In this document: piece by piece, positions 33,256 to 42,200 of the stretch
Numbering within the stretch: the stretch's first letter is position 1
Layout of the letters: the number at the start of each line of letters is the position of its first letter
From: Catenulispora yoronensis
GTDB taxonomy: Bacteria > Actinomycetota > Actinomycetes > Streptomycetales > Catenulisporaceae
Assembly (NCBI RefSeq): GCF_039531695.1
Contig: NZ_BAAAQN010000043.1
Span: 1-64,000 of the forward strand
Length of the DNA: 64,000 bases
Direction of reading: 5' to 3'
The notes under the pieces: generated by a model
The model's database searches: none
What the model saw: the letters and a program-made list of their open reading frames with translations, nothing else
What the model was told of the DNA's origin: nothing
Translations under genes and position numbers: made by a program

Positions 33256-35283
33256 ATGCTGAAACGCGTCCTGATCGCCAACCGCGGCGAGATCGCGCGG
33301 CGGATCGCCCGGACCTGCCGCCGCCTCGGGATCGAGTACGTCGCGGTGTACTCCGAAGCCGACCACTCCGCGGCACACCTGCACGGCGCGGTCGAACGCG
33401 TGCTGCTCGGCGGCGCGGCCGCCGCCGACAGCTACCTGGACGTCGCGGCCGTCGTCGAGGCCGCGCTGCGCACCGACTGCGACGCCGTCCATCCCGGCTA
33501 CGGCTTCCTGTCGGAGAACCCCCGGTTCGCCGCGGCCGTCGCCGAAGCCGGGCTCGTGTTCGTCGGACCCGGCGCCGAGACCGTCGCGGCGATGGGGGAC
33601 AAGGCCCGAGCCAGGACCCTGATGGCGGAGGCGGGCGTCCCGGTGCTGCCGGGCTCCTCGCACGCCACCGAATCAGTGTCCGAACTTGCTGCCGAGGCCG
33701 CGCGCATCGGCTTCCCCGTGATCCTCAAGCCCGTCGCCGGCGGCGGTGGCAAGGGGATGGCCGTCGTCGGCGAGGCGGACGCCCTGCCCGAGGCCGTCGA
33801 GCAGGCCGTGCGGATCGGCCGCAGCGCCTTCGGCGACGGTCGGCTGCTCGTCGAACGCTACGTCGCGCGGCCCCGTCATATAGAGGTGCAGATCTTCGGC
33901 GACGCCTACCGGAACGTCGTGCACTTATACGAGCGCGAGTGCTCGCTCCAACGGCGGCACCAGAAGATCGTCGAAGAGGCCCCGGCCGCCGATCTGGCCC
34001 CCGGGGTCCGCGACGCGCTGCTGTCCGCCGCCGTGCAGGGCGCGGAGGCGCTCGGCTACGTCAACGCCGGGACCTTCGAGTTCATCGTCGACGGCAAGGA
34101 CTTCTTCTTCCTGGAGGTCAACACCCGCCTCCAGGTCGAGCACCCGGTGACCGAGGAGATCACCGGCGTCGACCTCGTCGAATGGCAGCTCCGCGTCGCC
34201 GCCGGCGAACCCCTGCCCCGGACCCAGCGGGAGATCACGGCCTCCGGCCACGCCATCGAGTGCCGCGTCTACGCCGAGGACCCGGAGAACGGCTTCCGGC
34301 CCGCCCCCGGATCCGCGTCCGACGTCTCCTGGCCCGCCGGCGTCCGGGTCGAGGCGGCGTTCGACGACCGGGGCGACGTCCCCGCGTTCTACGACCCCAT
34401 GGTCGCCAAACTCGTCGCGCACGGCGCCGACCGGCCGGCCGCGCTGCGGCGCCTGAGCACGGCCGTGCGCGAATCCCGCGTCGCCGGCCTGACGACCAAC
34501 CTGGGCTTCCTCGGCGGCCTGCTCGCCGAACCCGAGGTGCTCGCCGGCCGCACCGACACCCACCTCGTCGACGACCTCGTCGCGGGCTCCGCGCACCGCG
34601 GATGCACCCGCCTGGCCGTGGCCTGCGCGGCGGCGATGGACGTCCCGGCCGCCGACTCGCCCTGGACCGGGTCGATCGGCGCCTTCGGCCGCGGCGACCT
34701 CGACCCCGAGGCGCCGCTGGGCCGCACCGTCGTCCACGCCGAGGACCGCTCGTGGCAGGCCGCCCTCGTCGGGGCGGCCGGCGGCCTGGTCCACGTCACC
34801 GTCGACGGACAGACGCTCCAGGTCTCCACGCGCGGCCGCGGCCGGCTGTTCCACGGCTTCGTCAACGACCTCGGCTGGACCGGGCTGCGCACCGCCGACG
34901 GCTACGACGTCACAGTAGGCGGCTATCGCAAAGTCCTGACGCTGGAGGCGTTCGCCGAGGGCGGCGCCGCCGGATCCGACGGTGCCGTGCGCACCGACAT
35001 GCCCGGGACCGTCGTCGCGCTGCCGCGAGCCGCCGGTGAGGCGGTGCGGGCCGGCGACGTCCTGGTGGTCGTGGAGTCCATGAAGCTGGAGAACCGGCTG
35101 CTCGCCCCGGCCGACGGCGTCGTCGGCGAGCTGGCCTGCGCCGTCGGCGATGTGGTCGCGGCCGGACAGGTGCTGGCCCGGCTGGCGGTGGCGGCCGGGG
35201 CGAACATGGCTGGGGCGGACCTGGCGGCCGCGGCGTCTGGGCCGGAAAGCGCAACTACTACTGCGAAAGGTGTGAACCGATGA
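33256..35283 (+). CDS. Acyl-CoA carboxylase, biotin carboxylase/BCCP subunit (TTA-containing)
   Basis: 675-residue alpha subunit. Biotin carboxylase domain (1-450): MLKRVLIANRGEIARRIARTC, ATP-grasp loop KPVAGGGGKGM, the active-site region FFLEVNTRLQVEHPVTEE. After a middle domain comes the biotinyl carrier (about 575-655), with the biotin site VVVESMKLENRL. The usual Ala-Met-Lys-Met is Ser-Met-Lys-Leu, as in some methylcrotonyl-type enzymes. Codon 33925-33927 is TTA, so full expression may need the bldA-type tRNA. ATG at 33256 lies 5 bases after the previous stop; the stop overlaps the ATP-grasp start (ATGA). Confidence 0.94.
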   Translation: MLKRVLIANRGEIARRIARTCRRLGIEYVAVYSEADHSAAHLHGAVERVLLGGAAAADSYLDVAAVVEAALRTDCDAVHPGYGFLSENPRFAAAVAEAGLVFVGPGAETVAAMGDKARARTLMAEAGVPVLPGSSHATESVSELAAEAARIGFPVILKPVAGGGGKGMAVVGEADALPEAVEQAVRIGRSAFGDGRLLVERYVARPRHIEVQIFGDAYRNVVHLYERECSLQRRHQKIVEEAPAADLAPGVRDALLSAAVQGAEALGYVNAGTFEFIVDGKDFFFLEVNTRLQVEHPVTEEITGVDLVEWQLRVAAGEPLPRTQREITASGHAIECRVYAEDPENGFRPAPGSASDVSWPAGVRVEAAFDDRGDVPAFYDPMVAKLVAHGADRPAALRRLSTAVRESRVAGLTTNLGFLGGLLAEPEVLAGRTDTHLVDDLVAGSAHRGCTRLAVACAAAMDVPAADSPWTGSIGAFGRGDLDPEAPLGRTVVHAEDRSWQAALVGAAGGLVHVTVDGQTLQVSTRGRGRLFHGFVNDLGWTGLRTADGYDVTVGGYRKVLTLEAFAEGGAAGSDGAVRTDMPGTVVALPRAAGEAVRAGDVLVVVESMKLENRLLAPADGVVGELACAVGDVVAAGQVLARLAVAAGANMAGADLAAAASGPESATTTAKGVNR

Positions 35284-36605
35284 GTACGCCGGACCTGCCC
35301 GACCCGTCCGCCTCGTCCGACCTGCCCGACCCGTCCGACCCGCCCACCCTGCTGTTCGTCGGCGGCGCGCGCGCCGTCCCGATCAGCACCGCCATGGTCG
35401 GCGAGGCGCTGGACCAGGCGCGCGCTCTCGGGATCCGCACCCACGTGGTGAACCAAGCCGCCGTACTGGCGGCCACACCGCAGATCAGCGCCGCCGCCGA
35501 CGCCGTGTCGGCGGTCGACTTCACGCAGCCGGACCAGACCGTCGCGTGGGCCCGGGACCGGGAGGCCGAGGGCGAGCGGTTCGACGCGGTGTTCGCGTTG
35601 CAGGAGATGGCGCAGGTCAGCGTCGCCGAGGTGGCCGACGCCCTCGGGGTGGCGGGCAATCCGCCGGACGCCGTCCGGCGGATCCGGACCAAGGACCAGT
35701 GCCGGATCGCGTTGGCCGCCGCCGGGTTCCCGCAGCCGGCGGTACGGCTCTGTGCGGATGCCGATGCGGCCGAGGAGTTCCTGGCCGAGTCCGCCGGACC
35801 GTGGGTGGTGAAGCCCCGGGACGCGATGGGCAGCATCGGGGTGTCGCTCGTGCGCGGCGCCGCGGACCTGCCGGCGGCGATCGAGGCCCTGCCGAGCGAC
35901 GCGCCCTTTCTCGTCGAGGAGTTCGTCGAAGGACCCGAATACAGCGTCGAAGGCGTGTTCCTGAACGGCGAACCGCGGGTTCTGGCCATCACCGCGAAGG
36001 AGAAGGCGCCGCCGCCGTTCTTCGTCGAGGTCGGCCACGTGCTGCCCGCCGAACTGCCCGAGAACGAGCGCCACGAGATCGTCGCCCACGTCTGCGCGGC
36101 GCTGTCCACGCTGGAACTGCGGGCCGGCGCCTTCCACGTCGAACTGTGGCGCACCGTCGACGGGATCGTGCTGGGGGAGGTGCACGGCCGGTTCGGCGGC
36201 GACTGGATCCACACCATGCTCCAGTACGCGGTGCCCGGCCTGGACGTCTTCGGGCTGGTGTTCGACGACCTGCTGGGGCGGAACGACGGCGCGCAGCGGG
36301 CCCTGAAGCCGACCCGGGGAGCGGCTGTCAGGTATCTGATTCCGCCGCCCGGACGCGTCACCGCCGTCGAGGGATGGGACGACCTGCTCGCCCATCCCGC
36401 CGTTCTGCACGCCCAGCTGCTGATCGGCCCCGGCGACGACATCAAGCCCCTACGACAGTCGTCGGACCGGGTCGGCTTCGTCGTGGTGGGCGCCGACGAC
36501 GCGACCCTGGCGCGCAAGCTCGCCGACGAACTCGTGGAGACGGTGCGGTTCGTCGTGCAGGACGCGGCCGCCGACCGGCTGCCCGGGCTGTGGTCGCTGA
36601 CGTGA
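35280..36605 (+). CDS. ATP-grasp carboxylate-amine ligase
   Basis: 441-residue ATP-grasp enzyme of the BacD/PurT/carbamoyl-phosphate-like group, which activates a carboxylate as acyl phosphate and joins it to an amine. Landmarks: the N-terminal LLFVGGARAVP, WVVKPRDAMGSIGVSLV (ATP-binding Lys and Gly-rich loop), FLVEEFVEGPEYSVEGVFLNG, and the metal-binding GEVHGRFGGDWIHTML. A short SDLPDPSD repeat precedes the fold. Starts inside the preceding stop and overlaps the MFS start by one base (TGATG). With the exporter next to it, a ligase step forming an amide or dipeptide-like product is a reasonable inference. Confidence 0.88.
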   Translation: MSTPDLPDPSASSDLPDPSDPPTLLFVGGARAVPISTAMVGEALDQARALGIRTHVVNQAAVLAATPQISAAADAVSAVDFTQPDQTVAWARDREAEGERFDAVFALQEMAQVSVAEVADALGVAGNPPDAVRRIRTKDQCRIALAAAGFPQPAVRLCADADAAEEFLAESAGPWVVKPRDAMGSIGVSLVRGAADLPAAIEALPSDAPFLVEEFVEGPEYSVEGVFLNGEPRVLAITAKEKAPPPFFVEVGHVLPAELPENERHEIVAHVCAALSTLELRAGAFHVELWRTVDGIVLGEVHGRFGGDWIHTMLQYAVPGLDVFGLVFDDLLGRNDGAQRALKPTRGAAVRYLIPPPGRVTAVEGWDDLLAHPAVLHAQLLIGPGDDIKPLRQSSDRVGFVVVGADDATLARKLADELVETVRFVVQDAAADRLPGLWSLT

Positions 36606-37888
36606 TGGCGGCCAAACCTCTGAGCGGAGTCGTCGCCGGGCTGGTCCCCGAACGGGGACCGCGGCGGGTGCTGGCGCTCGCGACGGCGCTCGCGATGACC
36701 GGCTACGGCATCTACCTGACGGCCAGCGTGCTCTACTTCACGCGGGCGATGGGACTGGCGCCCTCCCGGGTCGGCGTCGGGCTGACGGTGGCCGGCGCCG
36801 TGGCGCTCGCCGCCGGCGTGCCGGTGGGCCATCTCGCCGACCGGCGCGGGTCCCGGGGGGTCTACGCGATCACGCTGGCGACGGCGGCGGCCGCGATGAC
36901 AGGACTCTGCCTCACGAAGGGGTTCTGGCCGTTCCTGGTCTTCGCCACGGTGGCCGCCATCGCGCAGAGCACCGGCCCGGCCGCGCGCGGGCCGCTGGTC
37001 AAGCACTACGGAGGCGACCGGCCGGCGGAGTTCCGTGCCTACCTGCGGTCGGTGACCAACGTGGGCATCGCGTTCGGCGCGGTGCTGGCCGGCTTCGGTA
37101 TCCAGGACGGCAGTCGTGACGCCTATCTGGTGCTGCTCGCGGGAAGCGCGGTGTGCAGTGCGGCGGCCGCCGCGACGGTGCTGCTGCTGCCCGCGCTGGC
37201 TGCCGAACCCAGCCGCCCGGGCCGGCGGTGGATCGCGCTGCGGGACCGGCCCTATCTGGCGCTGACGTTGCTGGACGGGGTGATGGCGATCCAGTTCCGG
37301 GTCCTGACCGCCGCCATCCCGTTGTGGCTGCTCAGCCGGACCCATGCGCCGCGCTGGTCGGTGTCGGCGGTGATGCTGGTCAACACGGCGATCGTGGTGG
37401 TGCTCCAGGTGCGGGCGAGCAAGAGCATCGACAACCCGCGGGCCGGAGGCGTCGCGTTCCGGCGGGCGGGCTTCGCGTTCCTGGCGTCGTGCGTCATCTT
37501 CTCGGCGCTGGCCTCGGTCCCCTCGTGGCTGGCGGTGACGCTGGTGCTGGCCGGAGTGGTCGTGCACACCATCGGCGAGATCTGGCAGTCGGCCGGCGGG
37601 TTCGAGCTCTCGTTCGCGATGGCGCCGCAGCAGGCGGTCGGGCAGTACCAGGGACTGTTCGGGATGGGGCTCGGACTGGGGGTGACGATCGGGCCGGCGC
37701 TGCTGATCGGACTGTGCATCGACTGGGGGACGCCGGGGTGGTGGGTGGTCGGCGGGATCTTCGCCGCCACGGGGCTCGCGGTGCCGGCGGTCGTGGCGTG
37801 GTCGGAGCGGCTGGCGGCGGCCGGGGAGCGGGCGCCGGCGCCGCCGGAACCCGTGTCACCGACCGGGATAACGGCCTCTGACCTGTGA
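36605..37888 (+). CDS. MFS transporter, likely product exporter
   Basis: 427-residue major facilitator superfamily protein with about 12 membrane helices. The signature loop between helices 2 and 3 reads GHLADRRGSRGVYAI, and helix 4 contains the STGPAARGPLV stretch common in drug and metabolite exporters. Last gene of the seven-gene operon, coupled to the ATP-grasp gene. It most likely exports the operon's product or provides self-resistance; import cannot be excluded. Confidence 0.9.
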   Translation: MAAKPLSGVVAGLVPERGPRRVLALATALAMTGYGIYLTASVLYFTRAMGLAPSRVGVGLTVAGAVALAAGVPVGHLADRRGSRGVYAITLATAAAAMTGLCLTKGFWPFLVFATVAAIAQSTGPAARGPLVKHYGGDRPAEFRAYLRSVTNVGIAFGAVLAGFGIQDGSRDAYLVLLAGSAVCSAAAAATVLLLPALAAEPSRPGRRWIALRDRPYLALTLLDGVMAIQFRVLTAAIPLWLLSRTHAPRWSVSAVMLVNTAIVVVLQVRASKSIDNPRAGGVAFRRAGFAFLASCVIFSALASVPSWLAVTLVLAGVVVHTIGEIWQSAGGFELSFAMAPQQAVGQYQGLFGMGLGLGVTIGPALLIGLCIDWGTPGWWVVGGIFAATGLAVPAVVAWSERLAAAGERAPAPPEPVSPTGITASDL

Positions 37889-37895
37889 CGAAGCA

Positions 37896-37931
37896 CCCTG
37901 ACGACGGCGCTCCCGGCCACTTGTCAGGGTT
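37896..37931 (+). terminator. Weak hairpin after the seven-gene operon
   Basis: ACCCTGAC and GTCAGGGT form an 8-bp stem around a 20-base loop, just after the MFS stop and before the CoiA-like gene. It may end the operon; the large loop makes it a weak candidate. Confidence 0.4.
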
Positions 37932-37949
37932 CATAGTTATTCTGCTGGT

Positions 37950-39281
37950 GTGACCGAGCATGTCTATCACACCAGGTACGGCATCGAACTCGACCTGTCC
38001 CTCGACGACCTCGGACATCCGGACCGGCCGGGCCTGTGGGAGGAGATCTACCGCTCCCGGCCCTTCGACCCCGGACTGTTGCGCTGCACGGACATGGGCC
38101 TGGACGGTGCTTCCTGCCGCGAGCCCATGTACGTGACGATTCGCCATCGCAAGCGCATCGCCTGTCATGTCAACGCCTCCGCCGGTCCGCACGCCTCCCC
38201 CTCGTCCGAGATCTCCCGTCGCAAAGCACTGAAGGAGCGCATCGCGGTGTCCGCCCAGCACGCCGGGTTCGAGGCGCTGCTGGAGGACAAGGCCGCCGGT
38301 GGCGGTCGCGGAGTGGGGGTCCTGGTCAAGGGACGCGGCGGTCACGCCATCGGCTGGGAGGTGCAGTTCCGGCAGATCGGCGCCGACACCGTTCGCCGTC
38401 GCAGCCGCCGCGCGCACGCCCACGGCGTCATGCCGATGTGGACCGTCGACGACCGCAAGTCCGCGGCCATCGACCGTGCACCTTGGACCCGGCTGGATCG
38501 GGTTGCCGACTGGCGGCGCTATGCCGATCGGAACCTCAATCTCAACGTCCGCGGCGGTGTGCGGGAGCTGCGGATGGAGCGGTGCGACGAGCGGCGCGCG
38601 ACCCCGTGCCCGGAACGTGGCTGGGGCCGCTGCGGTGATTGGCACGCCTGCTGGGATCTCGCGCTCGGCGTCTATCTGGACGATCTGATCGCCCGCAGCG
38701 CGAGCGGCGACTACGTGCCGCTGTTCCTGCCGGCCAAGACCCGGCGCGGTGGCAACCACATGTGGGTCACCACCAAGGACAAGACGGATTTCTTACAGGA
38801 TCGGCCTGAGCCCTCGCCGTGGGAGGTCGAGGACCAGCACACCAGCGATGACCACGGCTACGACAACTGGCAGCCGACCGAGGGCGTCGCCGATGCCGGT
38901 CTCGGCTTCGAGCCCGACGAGGACCACGGCGAACGCATAGACGCTGCCGTTTGGCTGACCGCCTCGGCCGAGGCCGGCCCCGGCCTGATCGGCGTGGCGG
39001 ACCGCTACCGGCCGCCCCAAGACCTCGTCGAGCTGCGCAACGCCTTCGTCCGCGTCGACAAGCAGTACTCGGACATCGTCCGCGGGATGCCGTCCGGCCT
39101 CGCGATCGCCCGCGGCACCGCGGCCATCAGCCCCGAGCTGCGAGCCCGGTCCGCCGCCGCCTACGACGAGCGCGCCGCGATCGTGCAGCGGCTGTACCGG
39201 CACTGGTGGTGGTCGACGGTCGACAATCGGCGGGCGGCGGAGCAGGAGCTGCGGAAGGTGGCCAGGGACCAGGTCACTTAG
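37950..39281 (+). CDS. CoiA-like nuclease-family protein (TTA-containing)
   Basis: 443-residue protein resembling competence protein CoiA and related nuclease-fold proteins. Seen: an N-terminal zinc-finger-like part (LRCTDMGLDGASCREPMYV through RIACHVN), then SSEISRRKALKERIAVSAQHAGFEALLE, GVLVKGRGGHAIGWEVQF and AHGVMPMWTVDD. This pattern of Glu, then an Asp/Val strand and Glu-x-Gln is that of the PD-(D/E)xK-like fold in this family. The C-terminal half is not recognised. It holds one TTA codon (38793-38795). GTG start at 37950 without a Shine-Dalgarno; TAGTTAT about 11 bases upstream suggests a leaderless transcript. It converges on the caspase-FtsK gene with an 8-base overlap. Confidence 0.65.
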   Translation: MTEHVYHTRYGIELDLSLDDLGHPDRPGLWEEIYRSRPFDPGLLRCTDMGLDGASCREPMYVTIRHRKRIACHVNASAGPHASPSSEISRRKALKERIAVSAQHAGFEALLEDKAAGGGRGVGVLVKGRGGHAIGWEVQFRQIGADTVRRRSRRAHAHGVMPMWTVDDRKSAAIDRAPWTRLDRVADWRRYADRNLNLNVRGGVRELRMERCDERRATPCPERGWGRCGDWHACWDLALGVYLDDLIARSASGDYVPLFLPAKTRRGGNHMWVTTKDKTDFLQDRPEPSPWEVEDQHTSDDHGYDNWQPTEGVADAGLGFEPDEDHGERIDAAVWLTASAEAGPGLIGVADRYRPPQDLVELRNAFVRVDKQYSDIVRGMPSGLAIARGTAAISPELRARSAAAYDERAAIVQRLYRHWWWSTVDNRRAAEQELRKVARDQVT

Positions 39282-42200
39282 GCGGTTCCGGCTGTGGCTC
39301 AAGCCTTGGCCGCGGCATCGTGCTCGGAGGCTCCCAAGCCACCTGAATCACTCGCGGCGCCTGTCCGGGGTGGACCAGCGTTCCCCGGCCAGGCGGCTGG
39401 CTGCCGGCGCCGATCCCCTCGATGAGCGGTCCCTCGCCGGGATCGCCGGACAGGATGACGCCCCCGACGTCCAATTCGCGCAGCTTCCGTACTAGCAGGT
39501 CGGCGTGGTCGCCCCGCGCACCCTTGGTGCTTTGAGCGATCACCAGGTGGAGTCCGACCTCCACGGCCAGTGGCAGCTCCGCGACCAGTGCCTTCAGGGG
39601 GTCTCCGGCCGCCTTCGCGACGACGTCGTAGTCGTCGACGACGATGAACAGCGCCGGCCAGTCTGTCCCGGCCGCCGCCTCGCCCTTCTTGCCCGGCGCA
39701 CCGAAAAAGCTTTCTTCCACTACGAACTCTCGTCGGGCGGCGATCATGGCGACGGCCCGCTTGGCCTGGCTGATATCCGTGAGGCTGCCGCGGCGTTCGA
39801 TCAGCACGACTTGGGCCTGCCGCAGCTTGCGCAGTCGAAGGTCGGCGACCATCAGCCGAAGGAGCGCCGTCTTCCCGGAACCGGAGTCCCCGTAGATCAG
39901 CATGTGCTGGTGCCGCGAGAAGTCGTAGGCGACCGGCGCCAACTCGGCCTCGTCCACACCGATGAGCACCTCGGGAAAGGTCGCCGCGTGGTCCCGCCGG
40001 AGCTCGTCCGCGGGCACCATGCGAGGCAGAGTTCTGATCCGCCGGACGCGCATCCCGCTGTGGGCGGCCGCGACTCCCTCCACCAAGGCTCTGGTGGCGG
40101 CCGCGAGGTCGGCCGAGCTCTCGCGCCCGTCCGCCCGGGGCACCGCTGCCAGGAAATGCGAAGGCCCCGCGACGATCCCGCGCCCGGGACTGCCGAACGG
40201 AACGTTCGACGCGGCCCGCCGACTGATCTCGCTCTCCTTGGCGGCGCCGAGCCGGAGTTCGAGCTTGGTGCCCATGAACTCCTGAAGCATCTGCGGCACC
40301 TCGCTCCATCCCGACGCCGTGATCGCGACGTGGAGTCCGCCGCCCGGCCCGACCTGTGCCAGGGCGCTGACCGTCGTGGCCAGGTCCTCGAACGCCGTGC
40401 GGAACAGGCCCCAGTCGTCAATGGCGAGGACCGCGTTGTCCGGGCTCTGCGATGCGGTGCTGTCAGGGTTGGCGGAATCCCTTTTCTCCTGGCGGCGCAG
40501 CACGACCCGCGCGGCCTCGCCCACCACCCGCCGGACGAGATCCGGCTCCGACCGCCTCGCGATCGCCGACACCTGCGGGAGTCCCGCCAAGGCCGACAGT
40601 CCGCCGTCCCCGAGATCGATGCCGAGGATCTGCACCTGCTCGGGGCTGTTCTGCATGGCGATACCGGCCACGAGCGACTGAAGCAGCGTCGTCTTCCCCG
40701 ACAACGGCCCGCCGACAATCAGTACATTGCCTTCGGCTCCGTCGAGACGGACCGTCAGCGGATCGGTCCGTTGCTTGAACGGCAGCTCCACGATCCCGAT
40801 GGGGATCCGCAGCCGGTCCTCGGGCGGCCGGTCCGGTGGGATCAGCAGGTCCAGGGCGGGGGGATCGCCCAGCGGCGGCAGCCAGATCCGGTGGGCGGGC
40901 CGCCCGTGGCCCTTGAGCGCCGCGATCGCCTCCTCGATGAAAGCGGGTTGGCGTTCCGCGGCCGTGACGTGTCCGCTGCGCTTGAGATCGTCAAGGCTGA
41001 ACGCCGGCCTCGGGCGCCGGGTGCGGTCCGTGCGGGCGCCACGGAACAGGATCGGATCCGCTTGCCTTCGCCGCACATACGCCAGACCGGGATCCCGCAG
41101 CTGATGGGCGTCCGGGACGCCGATCACCGCCCGGCTCTCGGCCGCGCTCGACATGCCCGACGCGATCCGGTAGGTCAGCCGTTCGTCCAGCGGCCCGAGC
41201 CGGTCGGCCTCGAACCGGGACAGCGAGAGCAGCAGATGGACGCCGAGGAGCCGGCCCATCCGGTCGATCATGCCGAACAAGTCGATGAAGTCGGGTTGCA
41301 GACCCAGCAGCTCACCGGCGTCGTCGAAGACGATCAGCAACGCGGGGAGCGGCTCCAGCGAGGCTCCCTGGCGACGGGCCCCTTCGTACTCGGCGGCGCT
41401 TCCGTAGTTGCCCGCCTGCGTCAGCACGGTCTGCCGCCGGAGCAGTTCGCCGCTGATCGACTCGGCGATGCGATCGAGCAGCGTCGTGGTGTCCGCGACG
41501 TTGCGGAGCACCGCTGTCACGTGCGGCAGCGGCTCCAGCTCGGAGAACCTGGTACCGGGCCGGCTGTCCACCAGGAGGAAGTTCACGTCGTCCGGGGAGT
41601 GGGTCAGCGCCAACGACAGCACGATGGTGCGCAGAAGCGCTGTCCGTTCGAAGGGTCCGACGCACAGGCCGTGCGGGCCGTCACCGCCTCTGGCCGCGTC
41701 CTTGAGGTTCAGCAGCAGCGGGTTCCCGGCGCCGTCGACCCCGATCGGGATCCGCAGCAGGTTGCGAAACGTCCGTTGCCGCCACAAGGTTTTGGGATCG
41801 ATCGGCAGGTCGCGGGTGAGCTTCAGCAGCGTGGCGAGGTCGACGTCCGCGGATTCCGCGAGCCGCGGGGGGAGCGCGGGCCGCCCGGGTTGTGCGGGGT
41901 GCGCGGGCCGCCCCGGCTGTGCGGGGTGCGCGGGCTCGGCCTCCCACGCCTCCCGCACACTGTTCAGCAGCCCGATCGTGCTCGTCTTGATCTGCGCCGG
42001 GTCCTCGGGCACCTCCAGCACCGGCAGCGCCACCCGGAACGGCCGCCCCCGCACCAGGCCCCGGCCGGTGGACAGCATCGCGGACAGGGTGACGTCGACC
42101 TTCGAATTCTGCGGATCGTCCAGCGCCAGCTCGTAGCGGTTCTCGATGAGCAGCAGGTCCTCGGGCAGCGCCTGCCAGCGCCGCGAGGTGACCACGAGGT

